The notes: generated from the letters alone by a model not told the origin. Shown: positions 34,165 through 45,869, numbered from the stretch's first letter. The stretch is DNA of 64,000 nucleotides from Yponomeuta sedellus (GCA_934045075.1 OW203734.1:11481516-11545515), one strand, 5' to 3'. Translations and numbers: made by a program.

Positions 34165-34290
34165 GTGTTTAGATTAGATTAGAAAATTCATTATTGCACA
34201 ATAAGCATATTTGTACAAAGGCGAACTTAATACTAATGAGTATTTTCTTCCAGCTAACCTTGGGTTATGTGGATAGTAGTGCCCGGTAGT
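34165..34290 (-). mobile_element. LINE 3' end (family L)
   Basis: On the - strand it ends TTTGTACAAATATGCTTATTGTGCAATAATG..., then (TAATC)n. A similar end is at 45870-45955. This is typical of Jockey/L2-like 3' ends. No coding part is left. Confidence 0.5.
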
Positions 34291-34499
34291 GTTTATTTTT
34301 TTATTAAAGAGGTCTGAAGGCAGCACTCTAGGTGTCGGAAAGAGAGCCCTTGTTTAGTACTTGGCGCTGTGTTCTAAAACAGGAATTGCAGATGTTGGTG
34401 TCGGTACTGGTAAGCTGGATGTCGATCGAGTTCGGAGAGATGGGCCCAGATCGGGGACAACCTGGGCCCACAAAATCTTTGTAGATACCTGAGTTCTCG

Positions 34500-35060
34500 G
34501 TATCACATCAACTCGTACTGTTACGAAAATGATAATTCCAAATAAAATACTAAATAATTATGTTATTAATCTCGTAATGATTCGTTATTGCAAAAAAAAA
34601 AATAATGTCCAGATGTATTTCTTTTGATCTCCTTTGTTAGTGATTGTTATCCAGGAGTCCTGTCTTTCTCTCCACAGGGTCAAAGGCATTTACTTTTAGT
34701 AGTTGTTTGTTTAATCAAAGTCTTCTGAGTTCACCCACGTCAAATGGAAGTAGGTGATAAATTAGTCCTAATAAAGTGTAATTTTACCAAAAAGAGTGTA
34801 AAATAATAAAAGTTTCATCTCGTTAACGGGATCCCTAATGCCGTTGTGATATTACGTACGCAAATTTATTTATTAGACTTCGACTTTTTTATGTAGCTTC
34901 CATAACATTCCCTCCGTGACTTCATTTTAATATGTATATTTTTTTTGTAAGAATACTTGGTATCAACGCGAGAAATATATGACTCAGATCCAGGAAAACG
35001 CGACAAATAAAGGAAATAACAAATAGATATAGATATATTTATATGTCCATATTTATTTCA
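34500..35060. other. Intron, nothing recognised
   Basis: AT-rich, no exon or repeat family seen. Confidence 0.5.
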
Positions 35061-35061
35061 T

Positions 35062-35270
35062 GACGGCCTCTGTGGCGCAGCGGTAGCGTATCTGCCTACC
35101 ATGCAAGAGGATCCGGGTTCGAACCCCGGCTGGGGACAAAAAAAACTCCAGGTCTTGGATGTTTACATGTTTGTGATGTCGTTGTTTCTGGTTTCCACGA
35201 CACTGGGTATCCTAGTGTGGGGCCAGAAGCAATATATGTGCCTATGTGTAAATGTTATGTTATGTTTTTA
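35062..35270 (+). repeat. tRNA-headed SINE (family C)
   Basis: Head GACGGCCTCTGTGGCGCAGC, B box GGTTCGAACCCC, then CCAGGTCTTGGATGTTTACA and an (ATGTT)n tail. The anticodon arm has one change relative to the other copies (AGGATCCGGG). Confidence 0.83.
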
Positions 35271-35478
35271 TTTGCTTGCATTCAGGTAAATCTTATCTAG
35301 CGTGGAAAACAGTTCATTGTGTCTAATGCTGTTAAATTTTCAATTCATATTTATACAATGAATGTCAAAAAGACACCTTTGGAAGTTAGAGGCTGCTCCA
35401 ATAACACAATTCATATTGTAGGTACATAATAAATCTTGTGATATTTATTACTGAAAAATGCAGACTTATTTATATTTG

Positions 35479-35625
35479 CGACGGCCTCGGTGGCGCAGCG
35501 GTTTGGCACGCTGACTCCGCTGAACCGAAGGTCTCGGGTTCGATCCCCGACCGGGTCAAACTAGGAAACGAACTTTTCTAGTTTGTCTCGGGTCTTGGAT
35601 GTTACCTATGTATTTATTGTATTAT
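35479..35625 (+). repeat. tRNA-headed SINE (family D)
   Basis: A tRNA-like head (GGTGGCGCAGCGG A box, GGTTCGATCCCC B box) with body AACTAGGAAACGAACTTTTC and GGGTCTTGGATGTT. The last block is shared with family C, so C and D may share a tail and mobilising LINE. Confidence 0.72.
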
Positions 35626-35659
35626 TACACGATAGATCGTCGAGTTAGCACCTATAACA

Positions 35660-36760
35660 CAAGTCATTTAGTTGTACTTAGTATAGGGCTAACGAGATCT
35701 GTGTAATATGTTCATGAATATTTAGTATTATTTATTTTCATTTCTCAGTCTACTTAAATCAACGTTCAAACAAATTAATAATCTTTATATAAGTACGTAA
35801 GTTTATGCCTATATAGTAGAGTTAGAGGCGCTAGCGCGAGTTTATGAAGCCGTATGATATTCGATGCCTGGTTTCGACTACCTCATAGTTTTAACGAAAA
35901 CTTGTGACGGCAGCTGTGTTAAATTCACAACTTTAATTTGTCGACTGACTTCCCGACTTGCAGGAAACTAGTCCCTGTTAACTGGGTGTTAGAGGTCCGT
36001 TTTCTCTGAGGTCGGTATTCACTATTCCAGCGACTAAGTTAGTTTGAAGGGTACGCCTGGGGCTCGCCTCGTGTCGCTGTAATTCCTATAATGGCGCAAT
36101 TATTTCCTCCCGCTTTACACCCTAGTTTTCTGTGAACACTGTGTATATGGTCAAGAGCCCGTTTCAGTCGTAAAATTTGCATAACGTTGCATTTTTTCTC
36201 CTCGTTTCAGTTACAGACCAAGAAGACAGATCTTACTTAAAGGAAAGAACGTAGCAACGGTCTTATTTCCTTAAAAATATCTCAACAGATGAGATTGATC
36301 GTGAACGCTGTCAAGTTGCTACTAGAAGATACTTGATTAATACGAATCTATTTGCACTTTGTGCTGTTACTATGCTATTCTTTTTAGCGTGCTAAAAACC
36401 TGGTTGTTAACCTCATTTGTCATTTCCCTTTGTGCTTAAAATTTTAAACAAAAAGCGACGTTGTGAAACAGTGGAAAATTTTATGAAAATGTTTTGATGA
36501 CTGAATAAGTATAAAGCAAATGTTAAACATGATTTAAACGAAGTACACTATACAGCCACTACTTGTAATTTTTAGTAACTTCTAAATGCCTTCCATCCAA
36601 AATTTGGTCTACTTCTTAATACGAACGTAGAGAGCAGAGCAGTAGTAAACTTTCTCGAACGCAATATCAGCTGCTCCGTTCATACCAGTAGTTAGTTCAA
36701 TATATTACCACTGATCTTTTTTCGGATTTTCATAGTTGTACCAATAAAGATGTTTATGTT
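35660..36760. other. Intron, low-copy-looking sequence
   Basis: No repeat family recognised. The part 36000-36200 has more GC and CpG than its surroundings and may be conserved non-coding sequence. Confidence 0.4.
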
Positions 36761-36764
36761 TTAA

Positions 36765-36862
36765 AAATCTATTTAAAGGCAAAAAATTCCACCCATGCTG
36801 GGACTCGAACCCGCGACCTCTGGCTAATCGTGCCAGCGCTCTTCCAACTAAGCTAATGTTTG
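36765..36862 (-). repeat. Family A tRNA-like module, truncated
   Basis: ATTCCACCCATGCTGGGACT CGAACCCGCGACC and GCCAGCGCTCTTCCAACTAA are the reverse of the tRNA module. The family spacer is missing. Confidence 0.75.
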
Positions 36863-36869
36863 TGTTCTT

Positions 36870-37940
36870 ACAATCCTGAGTAAGATCAGGGGTACCGAAA
36901 CTGCAAGTTTTTTGTTTTTATAATAGATCGGATACGTATGTTTTTACTTTGTAGCTAAGACAAAGTAGGCCTTTTGTATTTTCTCTTCTACTTTAGAGTT
37001 GAAGTTACCTTTTTGGTGCAGTCTAGTTTACATGGACGATACGGTTCAACTTCAGTCGCTTTGCAAGCCATTTTTATGTCGCTTTTGTTGAGCATTATCT
37101 TCAACGTCCGTGGAATGCTAATTTTGGACAAGGCCATTGTTTGTTTTCATGTACGCTTGCAACTTAGCTATTGAAACTGAGTTTTAGTTCTTTTATTTTC
37201 GTCGTTTATGCTTGTATAGCCTTGTATGTTATAATAAAACAGATTTTATAAGAATAAAGCCGGTTCATGAAAAGAGTTTCTGTTGCAAACCGTAAGTTGT
37301 AAGGCTTAAATGGAATCGATTTACTATAAATAAGTTTGTAAGTATTTGCATTAGAACATACGGAGCATAGCCTAGCTTTCAAAATAACTTTATGTTTTTC
37401 TATCTAATTATAAAAAAAGTTCTAAAAAATTAGCGCGCATGGATTCCTACAAGCGGCATTGATGCTATTCATAAACCAATCCACTGATCATCAACGTGAT
37501 ATTAAAATAAAGCGAAATTGTATCTTCAATATCGATAAATTAAACCATTTCCAAGAAGCATAAAATTCATGGTATTCGTTTAATTTTTCTTACAACATTG
37601 AAAGATGAAGCAGTCAATTAGTAAGAAAAAATAAATTGAGAATTAAAAATGTTTGCTTATTAGACAGAAACAGTTTTCAGTATTTGCGTTATTCCAATTA
37701 ACGCTTTCGATATAGTTATATGGACAGAAGCGTAAAGGGGTGAGACAGAAAGAAGATAGATAGTATTTGATACTCGAATATTTTCAATTTGTTTGCCAAT
37801 AGTTTCGGTATTGTAAAAAGAAAATTACAGTAAACTTGTAAAAGTCACTTCGTCCGTCCTTCCAACCATAAGACGACCCACAGCTCGCTGGACCGACGAT
37901 TTTAAATATATTCCAGAGGCTGGATGAGGATGGTTGAGAA
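36870..37940. other. Intron, nothing recognised
   Basis: AT-rich, no exon or repeat family seen. Confidence 0.5.
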
Positions 37941-37945
37941 TAAAC

Positions 37946-37997
37946 AGAAGTGGCGTGCCTTAGAGGAGAGAGGTCTTCTCTGAGGCACGCCACTTCT
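37946..37997. repeat. Stem-loop upstream of a Fur1 exon
   Basis: AGAAGTGGCGTGCCTTAGAG and the reverse CTCTGAGGCACGCCACTTCT pair with one mismatch around a loop of about 10 bases. It ends 86 bases before the 38083 exon. At about 50 bases it is short for an animal miRNA precursor. Confidence 0.7.
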
Positions 37998-38082
37998 AGA
38001 TAGGTCCAGCAAAGAATGAATGCACTGGATTGGACCATATACACTCAAAAAAGCTCATTTTCATTTCCCCTTCACCCCACAG

Positions 38083-38292
38083 GGTCGCAACGGCAAGGGC
38101 TCCATATTCGTCTGGGCCTCCGGGAACGGCGGCAAAGAGTTCGACAACTGCAACTGCGATGGCTACACCAACTCCATCTGGACGCTCTCCATCTCATCTG
38201 CCACGGAAAGAGGCGAAGTGCCCTGGTACTCGGAGATGTGTAGCTCCACCTTAGCAGCCACTTACAGCAGCGGTGCGATCAATGAAAAACAG
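38083..38292 (+). CDS. Fur1: Fur1 exon: oxyanion-hole Asn
   Basis: Residues 269-338, 70 codons, phase 0 at both ends. Acceptor TTCACCCCACAG, donor CAG|GTAAGA. GSIFVWASGNGG contains Asn283, the oxyanion-hole residue that in convertases is Asn except in PC2, where it is Asp; this supports furin over PC2. DNCNCDGYTNSIWTLSIS and VPWYSEMCSS follow the family, with the paired cysteines in CNC and EMC. Upstream at 37946-37996 is a short perfect-looking stem-loop, and 120 nt downstream a 719 bp fold-back element begins. Confidence 0.97.
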
Positions 38293-38412
38293 GTAAGATA
38301 TCTATACAGACAGGATATATCTATACACATTTGAACTGAAACTATAGTACCTAAGCATTTTATTTAAATCCGGATTTACTTACTTGATTTTTTGCCGGAT
38401 GAGTCCGATATA

Positions 38413-39131
38413 CAGGGTGTCCCAAAAGTACCACGCCACAGTGACACCGGAGGCAGGTCAGCTCAAGAGGAACCTAACCAGCCTAACATGACCTCAGTAA
38501 AAGTTGTACGGTTTTCGAGTTATTAGCGAAATGAAGATTTTTAAGAATGTTCCCCTTTGCTTTTACATTTTTAGTACCAGTATCGACTTGGACAGCTTTT
38601 AATAACAGTTTTTTAATGTGTATCAAATCACGAATAGCTAATTTAGAAGTCTGAAGTGTTATTTTGTCAATAACTACTACAAAAATCTAAAAAAAGTTCG
38701 ATTTATCTCGATTTAAATTGTCACAAAAACATTAATTTCAACTTTGATCATCTGCCATAAAAAAACAATTAGAAACGACACAAACAAGTAACGCCAATAA
38801 AGTTGAAATTAATGTTTTTGTAACAATTTAAATCGAGATAAATCGATTTTTTTTTTTATTTTTGTAGTAGTTATTGACAAAACAACACTTCAGACTTCTA
38901 AATTAGCTATTCGTGATTTGATACACATAAAAACTGTTATTAAAAGCTGTTCAAGTCGATACTGGTGCTAAAAATGTAAAAGCAAAAGGGGACAATTCTT
39001 AAAAAATCTTCATTTCGCTAATAACTCGAAAACCGTGCAACTTTTACTGAGGTCATGTTAGGCTGGTTAGGTTCCTCTTGAGCTGACCTACCTCCGGTGT
39101 CACTGTGGCGTGGTACTTTTGGGACACCCTG
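38413..39131. mobile_element. 719 bp fold-back MITE with CAGGGTGTCCCA ends
   Basis: Two inverted arms of about 330 bases each, with the same end motif as 5285-6031 (CAGGGTGTCYCA) and TA on both sides. The arms match closely, for example CACGCCACAGTGACACCGGA and its reverse at 39089. No transposase. It starts 120 bases after a Fur1 donor. Confidence 0.9.
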
Positions 39132-39649
39132 TATGGCTATATGTACGTGACCATGACACACGCCTTAATTATGTAACTTTCCACGTTTACATCTGTGTGC
39201 GAAAGCGGAATGTTTACTTTACTCTGCCATATAGGATGCTGATGAAGATATGAGGCGCAGTATGTATGAAATATAATGGATACCGTATTCAGTGAATATC
39301 TCATACGTGACAGTGATATTGAGTCACATAATTGTAGGACAAAGTCCAGTACATATTTCGTTTTCGCAAACAAATGCATACGTGAAAAATTACATAATCT
39401 TAGGTAGAGCAACCGACGACGCGAACTTCATCTTTGCTCGCCATGATTAAGCTCTGCGACTCAGAGCAAAACCTGCCTAGGTTGTTCGACAACGCTAGCT
39501 GCGCGTTTTAAATGTCAAAAATAGCGACTTTCCATTACATTAATTGTCCATTATAACGTCACAAAACGCGTGACACGCCCCATGGTACTATGTTGCTTAC
39601 TTACTTAAAGAGAAGCTGCGGAAAATTTGCCTTGACAATACAAAAGGCG

Positions 39650-39965
39650 CACGAACAATAACGGCACGTGAGCGAAATTAAGATGCTACGATGGGCCGAG
39701 GAGTAACTAGACTCGACAAAGTCAGAAACGACCATATCAGAGGCAGTTTCAAGGTGGCCCCGATTACAGAGAAGCTCAAAGAGACACGGCTTAGATGGTA
39801 CGGACATGTGATGAGACGTGAGAAAAATCATGTCGTCAAACGGGCCCTACAGATCCCAACCATCAAAAGAGGTAGAGGACGTCCACAAACCACCTGGTGG
39901 GCCACGGTAGCAAAGGGCTTGGAGCGAGCCCAGTTGAACGAGCGAAAGAAGAAGAAGAATTCCCA
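39650..39965 (+). mobile_element. LINE C-terminal fragment
   Basis: GVTRLDKVRNDHIRGSFKVA, RLRWYGHVMRREKNHVVKRA and GRGRPQTTWW are the closing block of RTE/BovB-type reverse transcriptases. A frame break separates an earlier piece (REIKMLRW). The end is a (GAA)n tract at about 39946. Confidence 0.78.
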
Positions 39966-40655
39966 CAGACTGAGTTAGTATTCAGGTAGATTAAACCTTC
40001 TACGGAACGCTCAGGTTCCTCGCAAGTCCCTTTCAAAGCGCACCTAATAGCCCGTGAATTGTTAATCATCTAATTATCCTACAAGCTCGATTATGTGCAA
40101 ATTAATAATTAAATTGTAGACAATAACTTTAGATTAGATTATATTGACTCTCGTTTACTTTACACTAATGATCATTATCCTGTCAAAAAAACTGGTGACG
40201 ACTCTATCCAAGGGTTATAGTGACGCTCTTTTGTCATTTGGTTTAACTCCAGTTTTAAGTTGATCTTCAGTTTGGTAGAAACATTTAATTTAAATCACAC
40301 GAGTTTTTCCGAACTTTGCTCATCGGTACAATAATAGTAAGCTATCTTTATCCTATAGTTTAATTTTAGTTTCAGTTTTTTCTACGGATAGTGGTAAAAA
40401 TTTGCGCACCAAGACCTCTGCGGTAAATTGGTTGCTTAAATCTGAGCATCGTCTTAATAAGTTATATGATAAATGCTTTTTATTTTTTTCTATTCTGTTC
40501 AAGTGGTTAAATATCAAGTCCAAATATGATATAAATACTTAAAGACTGATCCCATGCTATTGACACGAGGCAAGGTGGGACCTTTATTAATAAGACCATT
40601 GAACCATTGAATTTTGCTATTCTTTACCTATTATGGTAAAAGTAACAAAAATATA

Positions 40656-40832
40656 TGTATAATATAAAAATGAATCGCTGAATGTGTTTGTAAGCGCAAA
40701 TCTCGGGAGCAGCTGAACCGATTTCGCTAATTCTTTTTTTAGAATATTCCTTGAAGTACGAGGATGGTTCTTACGGAGAGAAAAATTTAAGAATCGACTG
40801 TTAGGCGGTAAGAAGTTCGCTGGGTCAGCTAG
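40656..40832 (+). mobile_element. Short Helitron (family F)
   Basis: ATAATATAAAAATGAATCGC at the left, GTTCGCTGGGTCAGCTAG at the right, followed by T. The ends fit the Helitron rule CTAG with insertion before T. The left TC dinucleotide is changed. No coding sequence. Confidence 0.8.
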
Positions 40833-41034
40833 TCTAAATATAAAAATTTCCAAAAAAATACAAATTTCCCAGTATTTTCTATAAAAACTAAGGAAATGTA
40901 CATTAAAAATATCCTTTTTTTTCTATTGCCGCCTCACATCACAGTAGACAAAATAATCTCATACCATGAGTAAAAAAGTCAAATTGTGCGAGTGAGACGG
41001 GTACCAGCAACCTCAAGTCGTTTTCCCATTCCAG

Positions 41035-41173
41035 GTGGTGACAACTGACCTGCATCATTCGTGCACAGCGGGGCATACGGGGACATCTGCGTCAGCGCCT
41101 CTAGCGGCAGGCATCTGCGCACTAGCCCTGCAAGCAAACCGGGAGCTCACTTGGAGAGATATGCAGCACATTG
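41035..41173 (+). CDS. Fur1: Fur1 exon: catalytic Ser
   Basis: Residues 339-384 plus one base. Acceptor CCCATTCCAG, donor [30 protein letters not shown] carries Ser356 (41086-41088), the nucleophile, in the classic [11 protein letters not shown] block. LTWRDMQHI matches the LTWRDMQHL helix of furin. GC content is far above that of the flanking intron, where AT-rich sequence and a Helitron copy (40656-40832) sit a few hundred bases upstream. Confidence 0.97.
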
Positions 41174-41479
41174 GTGAGTTAAGTGGCACCTAAGGAATTC
41201 ATATCTAGAAAGACACGATCAAAGTTTTATCATATTATCGGCTAGCGCCATCTTGCTTTATTTCACCAGCTAAAGCGAGATGCCCTTACTCAATAGTTGG
41301 ATATTTTTATATCTTAACCTTGTGCTCTCCTAGCTGGGCCTCGATTTGTTAGTGCACACTTGGTTAGACTTGAAATTTCCAGATTTAGTAGCCTCATAGT
41401 TGGACCATTGTACTGTACTAGCGGTATGTACTGCACTGAATATTAGTGTACACTAGGGTTTTTCACGATTTTTTTGTTC

Positions 41480-41605
41480 ACGGTTTGCAAGTGGTATTGT
41501 TACTACATATTCACATATGTATGTACGTAACCTAGAAAACAATTTCATTGGTATATGCCGGGATTGTACTCGTACTAACATGACCGCGATCTGTTACTAC
41601 ATTAT
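41480..41605 (-). repeat. Family B SINE fragment, decayed
   Basis: CACGGTTTGCAAGTGGTATT and AACAATTTCATTGGTA are the reverse of the family B body-head joint. It is weak. Confidence 0.45.
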
Positions 41606-41609
41606 AGAA

Positions 41610-42400
41610 TAATGACAGATAAACAATCGGGTCACGAGACGTTTTTTTTTAATGCCATTGACAACGAGAATGTTTGATTTGTCTTCAAGCGACAGTGAAA
41701 TACAATCGGCGCGCCCATGAAGTTTGAACTACAATTCATTAACAGAATCTAGACCCTAGGAAATTAAGGAATTCAAAAAAATAAAAATAAAAATAAGGTT
41801 TTCAGAACTTTTAATCGCGAAAAAAGAAAACATATAATAATCACATTACTTATCTATTTTTCATGAACTTTGAAACGAATAATACATTTAAAGTTTTACT
41901 TTTGCCAAATCAAATGTCTCAAAAATTTTGTTGGGTTTTGGGATCGATATTAAATGTCTTTGGCGTTATTACATTTTAAGTTTTAAGGCCCGATATAAAG
42001 CTAACAGGGCGCAACTTCAAACAAGTAATTCACTTCGATTTCTTTGATTAACAATTTTAATGAAATTAATTTCAGTACAAGGATTAATCGTCAAAAAACC
42101 TATCGCATTAGTAAAATAATCTCGTATAAAGTTAGACTTACCTAAATGATTGTTACTGGAATCATACAATCCGTAATGTGAATTCATTATTTGAAGTTGC
42201 GCGTAATTAACTTTTTAATGCTAAAAGGCGATCAATAGAAACGCTTTTAATAATAACTACACAGAATGTTATTCTACTGAATAAAAAAAAATTAGAAGAA
42301 AATAAAGTCAAAGTGGTCTTTTATTGTTAGTTTCTTCTCCACATAATCCATTAATTGTGAAACTAACAGCTTTGACATTCATTAAGTAGACATTTTGTTT
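41610..42400. other. AT-rich intron, nothing recognised
   Basis: No exon, RNA or repeat family was identified. Confidence 0.5.
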
Positions 42401-42403
42401 TTA

Positions 42404-42591
42404 TCTATAATATAAAAATGAATCGCTGAATGTGCTGGTAAGCGCATATCTCGAGAACAGCTGAACCGATTTCGCTAATTCTTTTTTTAGAATATTCCTT
42501 GAAGTACGAGAATGGTTCTTACCGAGATAAAAATAAAAAAGAAATTAAAGAATCGACTGTTAGGCGGTACGAAGTTCGCTGGGTCAGCTAG
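42404..42591 (+). mobile_element. Short Helitron (family F), intact ends
   Basis: Starts TCTATAATATAAAAATGAAT and ends GCTGGGTCAGCTAG; the flanks are A and T, as expected for insertion at an AT dinucleotide without duplication. 188 bp, no protein. It is the best copy of the family. Confidence 0.86.
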
Positions 42592-43171
42592 TAGCAAATA
42601 AAATTCTTTTGACTTTGACTTTCAATTTTTTTCTAATATTTAGATGTATTTTTCAAAGGGAACCATATTATTTATATAATTCCTTAAGAGAGTATTCAGT
42701 TCCGCAAACATAATTCGCACTTTGGCGGTAAAATGTTTCACATGGGAAATTTCCGTGATAGCCAGAATAGGTTGGTCTTAGTTCCAAACTTTCCAACTAG
42801 TGTTTCTAGCGTCAAAGCAACAAGCTAGGTACTCAAATGTAATCAAAATTTTGATGTTACCCTCTGTAAACGATGGGCAAAGCCCTACAACAGTTTTAGT
42901 TCAAAACTATGTTTCACGCTCTGTCTCACTGCTGTACACAAAGTCTCTTTTGGCTTAGTTAATCATATGAATCTCAGATAAAAATATTAAAATATGTTAT
43001 TACAAAAATACACGACTGCCAGTTTAGGTATTGTTGACAGCATTTTAATCACATTTTGGTTGCAAAGTCATCCATAAAGAATAGATTGAACGCGTATTCG
43101 AACGAGACGCCAGGCCATACGTAACAGCAGCCATAAGGTCAAAGTAATTCTAATCTGCGCCTAGATTTTTT

Positions 43172-43457
43172 TATGTAGCCTATAAACGTCTCACTGCAGG
43201 GCACAGGCTTTCTCTCAGAGAGTATAGGCTTAATTACTACGCATGCCCACCGCGGATTGGCAATTTCAAGCGCTCCTATACCCAGGTTTCCTCACGATGT
43301 TTTCCTTTACAGTTAGCGAGTGGTACTGCTATTATAATTTAAGAAATGTACGTAACTTAGAAAATAAAGTCATTGGTAGGTGCTTGCCCGCACTGTGAAT
43401 CGAACTTGAGTCTCGCGTTTCCGAACCCATTGTTATACCCACTGGGCTACCGCCGCT
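43172..43457 (-). repeat. Family B SINE, tRNA head and body
   Basis: On the - strand, head GGCGGTAGCCCAGTGGGTAT with B box AGTTCGATTCACAGT, then CACTCGCTAACTGTAAAGGA and AACATCGTGAGGAAACCTGG. It lies 79 bases before a Fur1 acceptor and in reverse. Confidence 0.82.
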
Positions 43458-43535
43458 TAGATCGCAGATCAATACGTTGTAAGTTACGTAATCAAGTCCC
43501 AGATCCTGGCGCTCTTAACATTACGTTTTTTCCAG

Positions 43536-43759
43536 TGGTACGCACCGCCCGTCCAGAGCGTCTCAGCTCGGGTGGCGAATGGCGGGTCAACGGTGTCGGT
43601 CGCAACGTCTCGCATTCCTTCGGCTACGGCTTACTAGACGCTGCAGGCATGGTCCGGCTGGCGAGGACCTGGAGGGCTGTGCCGTCGCAGAGGAAATGCG
43701 AGCTGGCTGCCCCGAGACCGCAGAGGGCGGTCCCGCCACGGTCTTCCATTACGCTGGAT
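43536..43759 (+). CDS. Fur1: Fur1 exon: end of catalytic domain, start of P domain
   Basis: Residues 385-459. The split Val codon starts VVRTARPERL; VNGVGRNVSHSFGYGLLDAA is the conserved close of the catalytic domain. QRKC439 begins the P domain, the beta-sandwich that stabilises the catalytic domain; Cys439 should pair with Cys465 in the next exon as in furin. Acceptor CGTTTTTTCCAG, donor GAT|GTGAGT. The P-domain start is proline-rich (PRPQRAVPPR). A reverse-oriented tRNA-headed SINE ends 79 bases upstream at 43457, and one of the C family begins 109 bases downstream. Confidence 0.96.
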
Positions 43760-43867
43760 GTGAGTAGTTTTTTTACCTGTCGTTGATAAGCTAACGCTTT
43801 TTCTGAAACTTATGATTACTCTGCATCATTGCGATTGTTTTCGAGGGAAAGACAGAAAAGCTTATGA

Positions 43868-44072
43868 GACGACCTCTGTGGCACAGCGGCATCTTAACTG
43901 CCTACCATGCGAGAGGTCCCGGGTTTGCACCCCGGCTGGGGACAAAGAAAAACCCCAGGTCTTGGATGTTTACATGTTTGTGATGTCGCTGTTTCTGGTT
44001 CCCACGACCCAGGGTATCCTAATGTGGGGCCAGAAGCAATGTATGTGCTTCTATGTAAATGTTATGTTTTTA
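43868..44072 (+). repeat. tRNA-headed SINE (family C)
   Basis: GACGACCTCTGTGGCACAGC head with a decayed anticodon arm, B box GGTTTGCACCCC, then CCAGGTCTTGGATGTTTACA and the ATGTT tail. It starts 109 bases after a Fur1 donor. Confidence 0.8.
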
Positions 44073-44118
44073 TGTTATACGTGCAACACTCAGAAAGTTT
44101 AGCGAAAATGAAATGGAG

Positions 44119-44660
44119 TGTTCTATATGTAAGTTTTTATGAAATCTTTTCATCAAGTTTCACCTTTTCAATAGGTTTTTAAAGTACTCTCCACCAGCTT
44201 CTATACAAAGTTTCATGCACAGTGTGAAACTATCCTCCGCACGCGAAGATGCACGTGTAGAATCTCGTGAAGGTCTCCCGATCCACTTCTTTCTTCATCC
44301 ACCAAAGTTAGTCGACCGCGTTTGAATTCATTATACCAACGAAAGGCCGCCTTAGAAGGAAATTCATCCATGAATGCCGTTTGGAGTTTATTGTACGATT
44401 CGTCTGGTTTCAGACGACACTTACAATCGTAAAAAATCATAGTGAGAAGAAGTTCCCTGCGCTGATCCATGTTTCCTAGGGTCAACATGATTTTATTTAG
44501 TTTGTAGTAAATGTGGAGGGTAAGTTTGAAATTCAAATACCCATTGTTACTTATTTTCGACATCTAATAGATTATACAGCTGGCCAGTCTCTCATAAATA
44601 GAAACTTTTTTCGCAATCCTTTCTGAGTGCTTTAACACCGGGATATAAAAGCCCTTTGTA
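44119..44660 (-). pseudogene. Mariner-like transposase fragment
   Basis: On the - strand 44213-44563 encodes FPSKAAFRWYNEFKRGRLTL and VDEERSG, the DNA-binding helix-turn-helix end of mariner transposases (AFRWYxEFKRGR). The catalytic half with the D,D34D residues is missing, so this is an internally deleted, dead copy. The ends were not resolved. It could still be a target for a related transposase. Confidence 0.68.
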
Positions 44661-44699
44661 CCATGAGAATGCTGAAAATTACAAGCTAGTAATAAAAAA

Positions 44700-45600
44700 A
44701 ATGGATTCTAAGCAAAATTTTTTTTTCAATATATGTATTTGTTCTAGTAAGGAATTAAGTTAATATTAACGTTAGCTCTTTTCCTATCGTCTGCTTGAAG
44801 AAATTGTGGCGTGCTCGGGGCAAGAACGTTTCTGGTTTCTAGACAACCGTTTAGTTATACTAAAATTTCTAGTTCAACACAATTTGGACCGCGCGTTTTG
44901 CACGTATTTCAAATTATGATAAATGATAATCTAGAAATAAACTGTCGTTTAAAAGTACAAGGCCGAACAATAAAGAACTTTGGTTCTAAAACTAACAATA
45001 GCCAAAGATGGAAATGCAGCACCCAGGAAATATTTTCAAAACGATATGTTCCAAAACACTCATACCTCGTGACTGATGCTAAAAATCAGCGCAGACCGGT
45101 GTTCCATCCATCTTCGAATGGCATATCGGTTAGTATGGTTCCATTTGCCAAAACTTTTATGCTGTAGATTTTTTCATAAAACTTTGGATTTGTTAAATCA
45201 AAAGTGAAATAAAAGCGTGTACATTATTTAGTGTTCTCTGTTTACACGCTATATAATATAAGGGCGAGTGCCCATTGGAAAATGCACATCAAAACAAAAG
45301 AGTAACTTGTAAGCGCGTTGAAGAGCGTTCTGCCCCTATATTACCTGAACGATTCCAATGGCTAACTGTCAAACACCATACTATCGCAATCGTCAGGATT
45401 CTGGCAGGATTTAGTGGGGATAATTAGGCCTAGATGTGAGATCGCTTTATTTATACGGCGCTTAGTCGTTCGAGCGAAGGAGACCAAATTCCAAATGATT
45501 ACTGCTGGACTGATCAAACGATCAACTATGACCCCTTTCATTATCCAGGATATACATATATCAAATCCTTGATATAAATAGATTGAAAAGACATTATAAC
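44700..45600. other. Intron, one unrecognised open frame
   Basis: An open frame of 118 codons on the + strand (44811-45167) matches no family known to the reader and lacks support. It is probably chance or repeat. Confidence 0.4.
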
Positions 45601-45673
45601 ACTCTTGGCGTGAAACTAAATCCCGAAAGCTACCTGATACAACCTGGTTCTGATGCTTCCGGAATGTTTACAG

Positions 45674-45813
45674 TTGGACGTCAGCGCTTGTCCAGGAGTC
45701 AACTACCTGGAGCATGTGCAGGCAAGGGTGTCCATGTCAGCTTCACGGAGAGGTGACCTGCGGATTGCACTCACTTCACCAGCCGGGACCAGGGTCACTT
45801 TACTTGCCCCAAG
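45674..45813 (+). CDS. Fur1: Fur1 exon: P domain with RRGD
   Basis: Residues 460-505 plus two bases. Acceptor GAATGTTTACAG, donor CCAAG|GTACGT. NYLEHVQARV and SRRGDLRIALTSPAGT match the furin P domain, where RRGDL is a conserved structural motif rather than an integrin site. Cys465 is the expected partner of Cys439. The intron phase (2) is the only one of its kind in the gene and is matched by the following exon. Confidence 0.96.
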
Positions 45814-45869
45814 GTACGTAAAACCTGAGCTAAGAAGCCGCGTGAGTAGGTGAGAATGTAAATGAATGA

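Noticed and set aside
35062..35140. tRNA-Gly gene
   Set aside because: The fold is imperfect and the head is joined to the family C body and tail found at three other sites.
37946..37997. miRNA precursor
   Set aside because: At about 50 bases it is too short for a typical insect precursor and could be an element scrap; kept only as a stem-loop.
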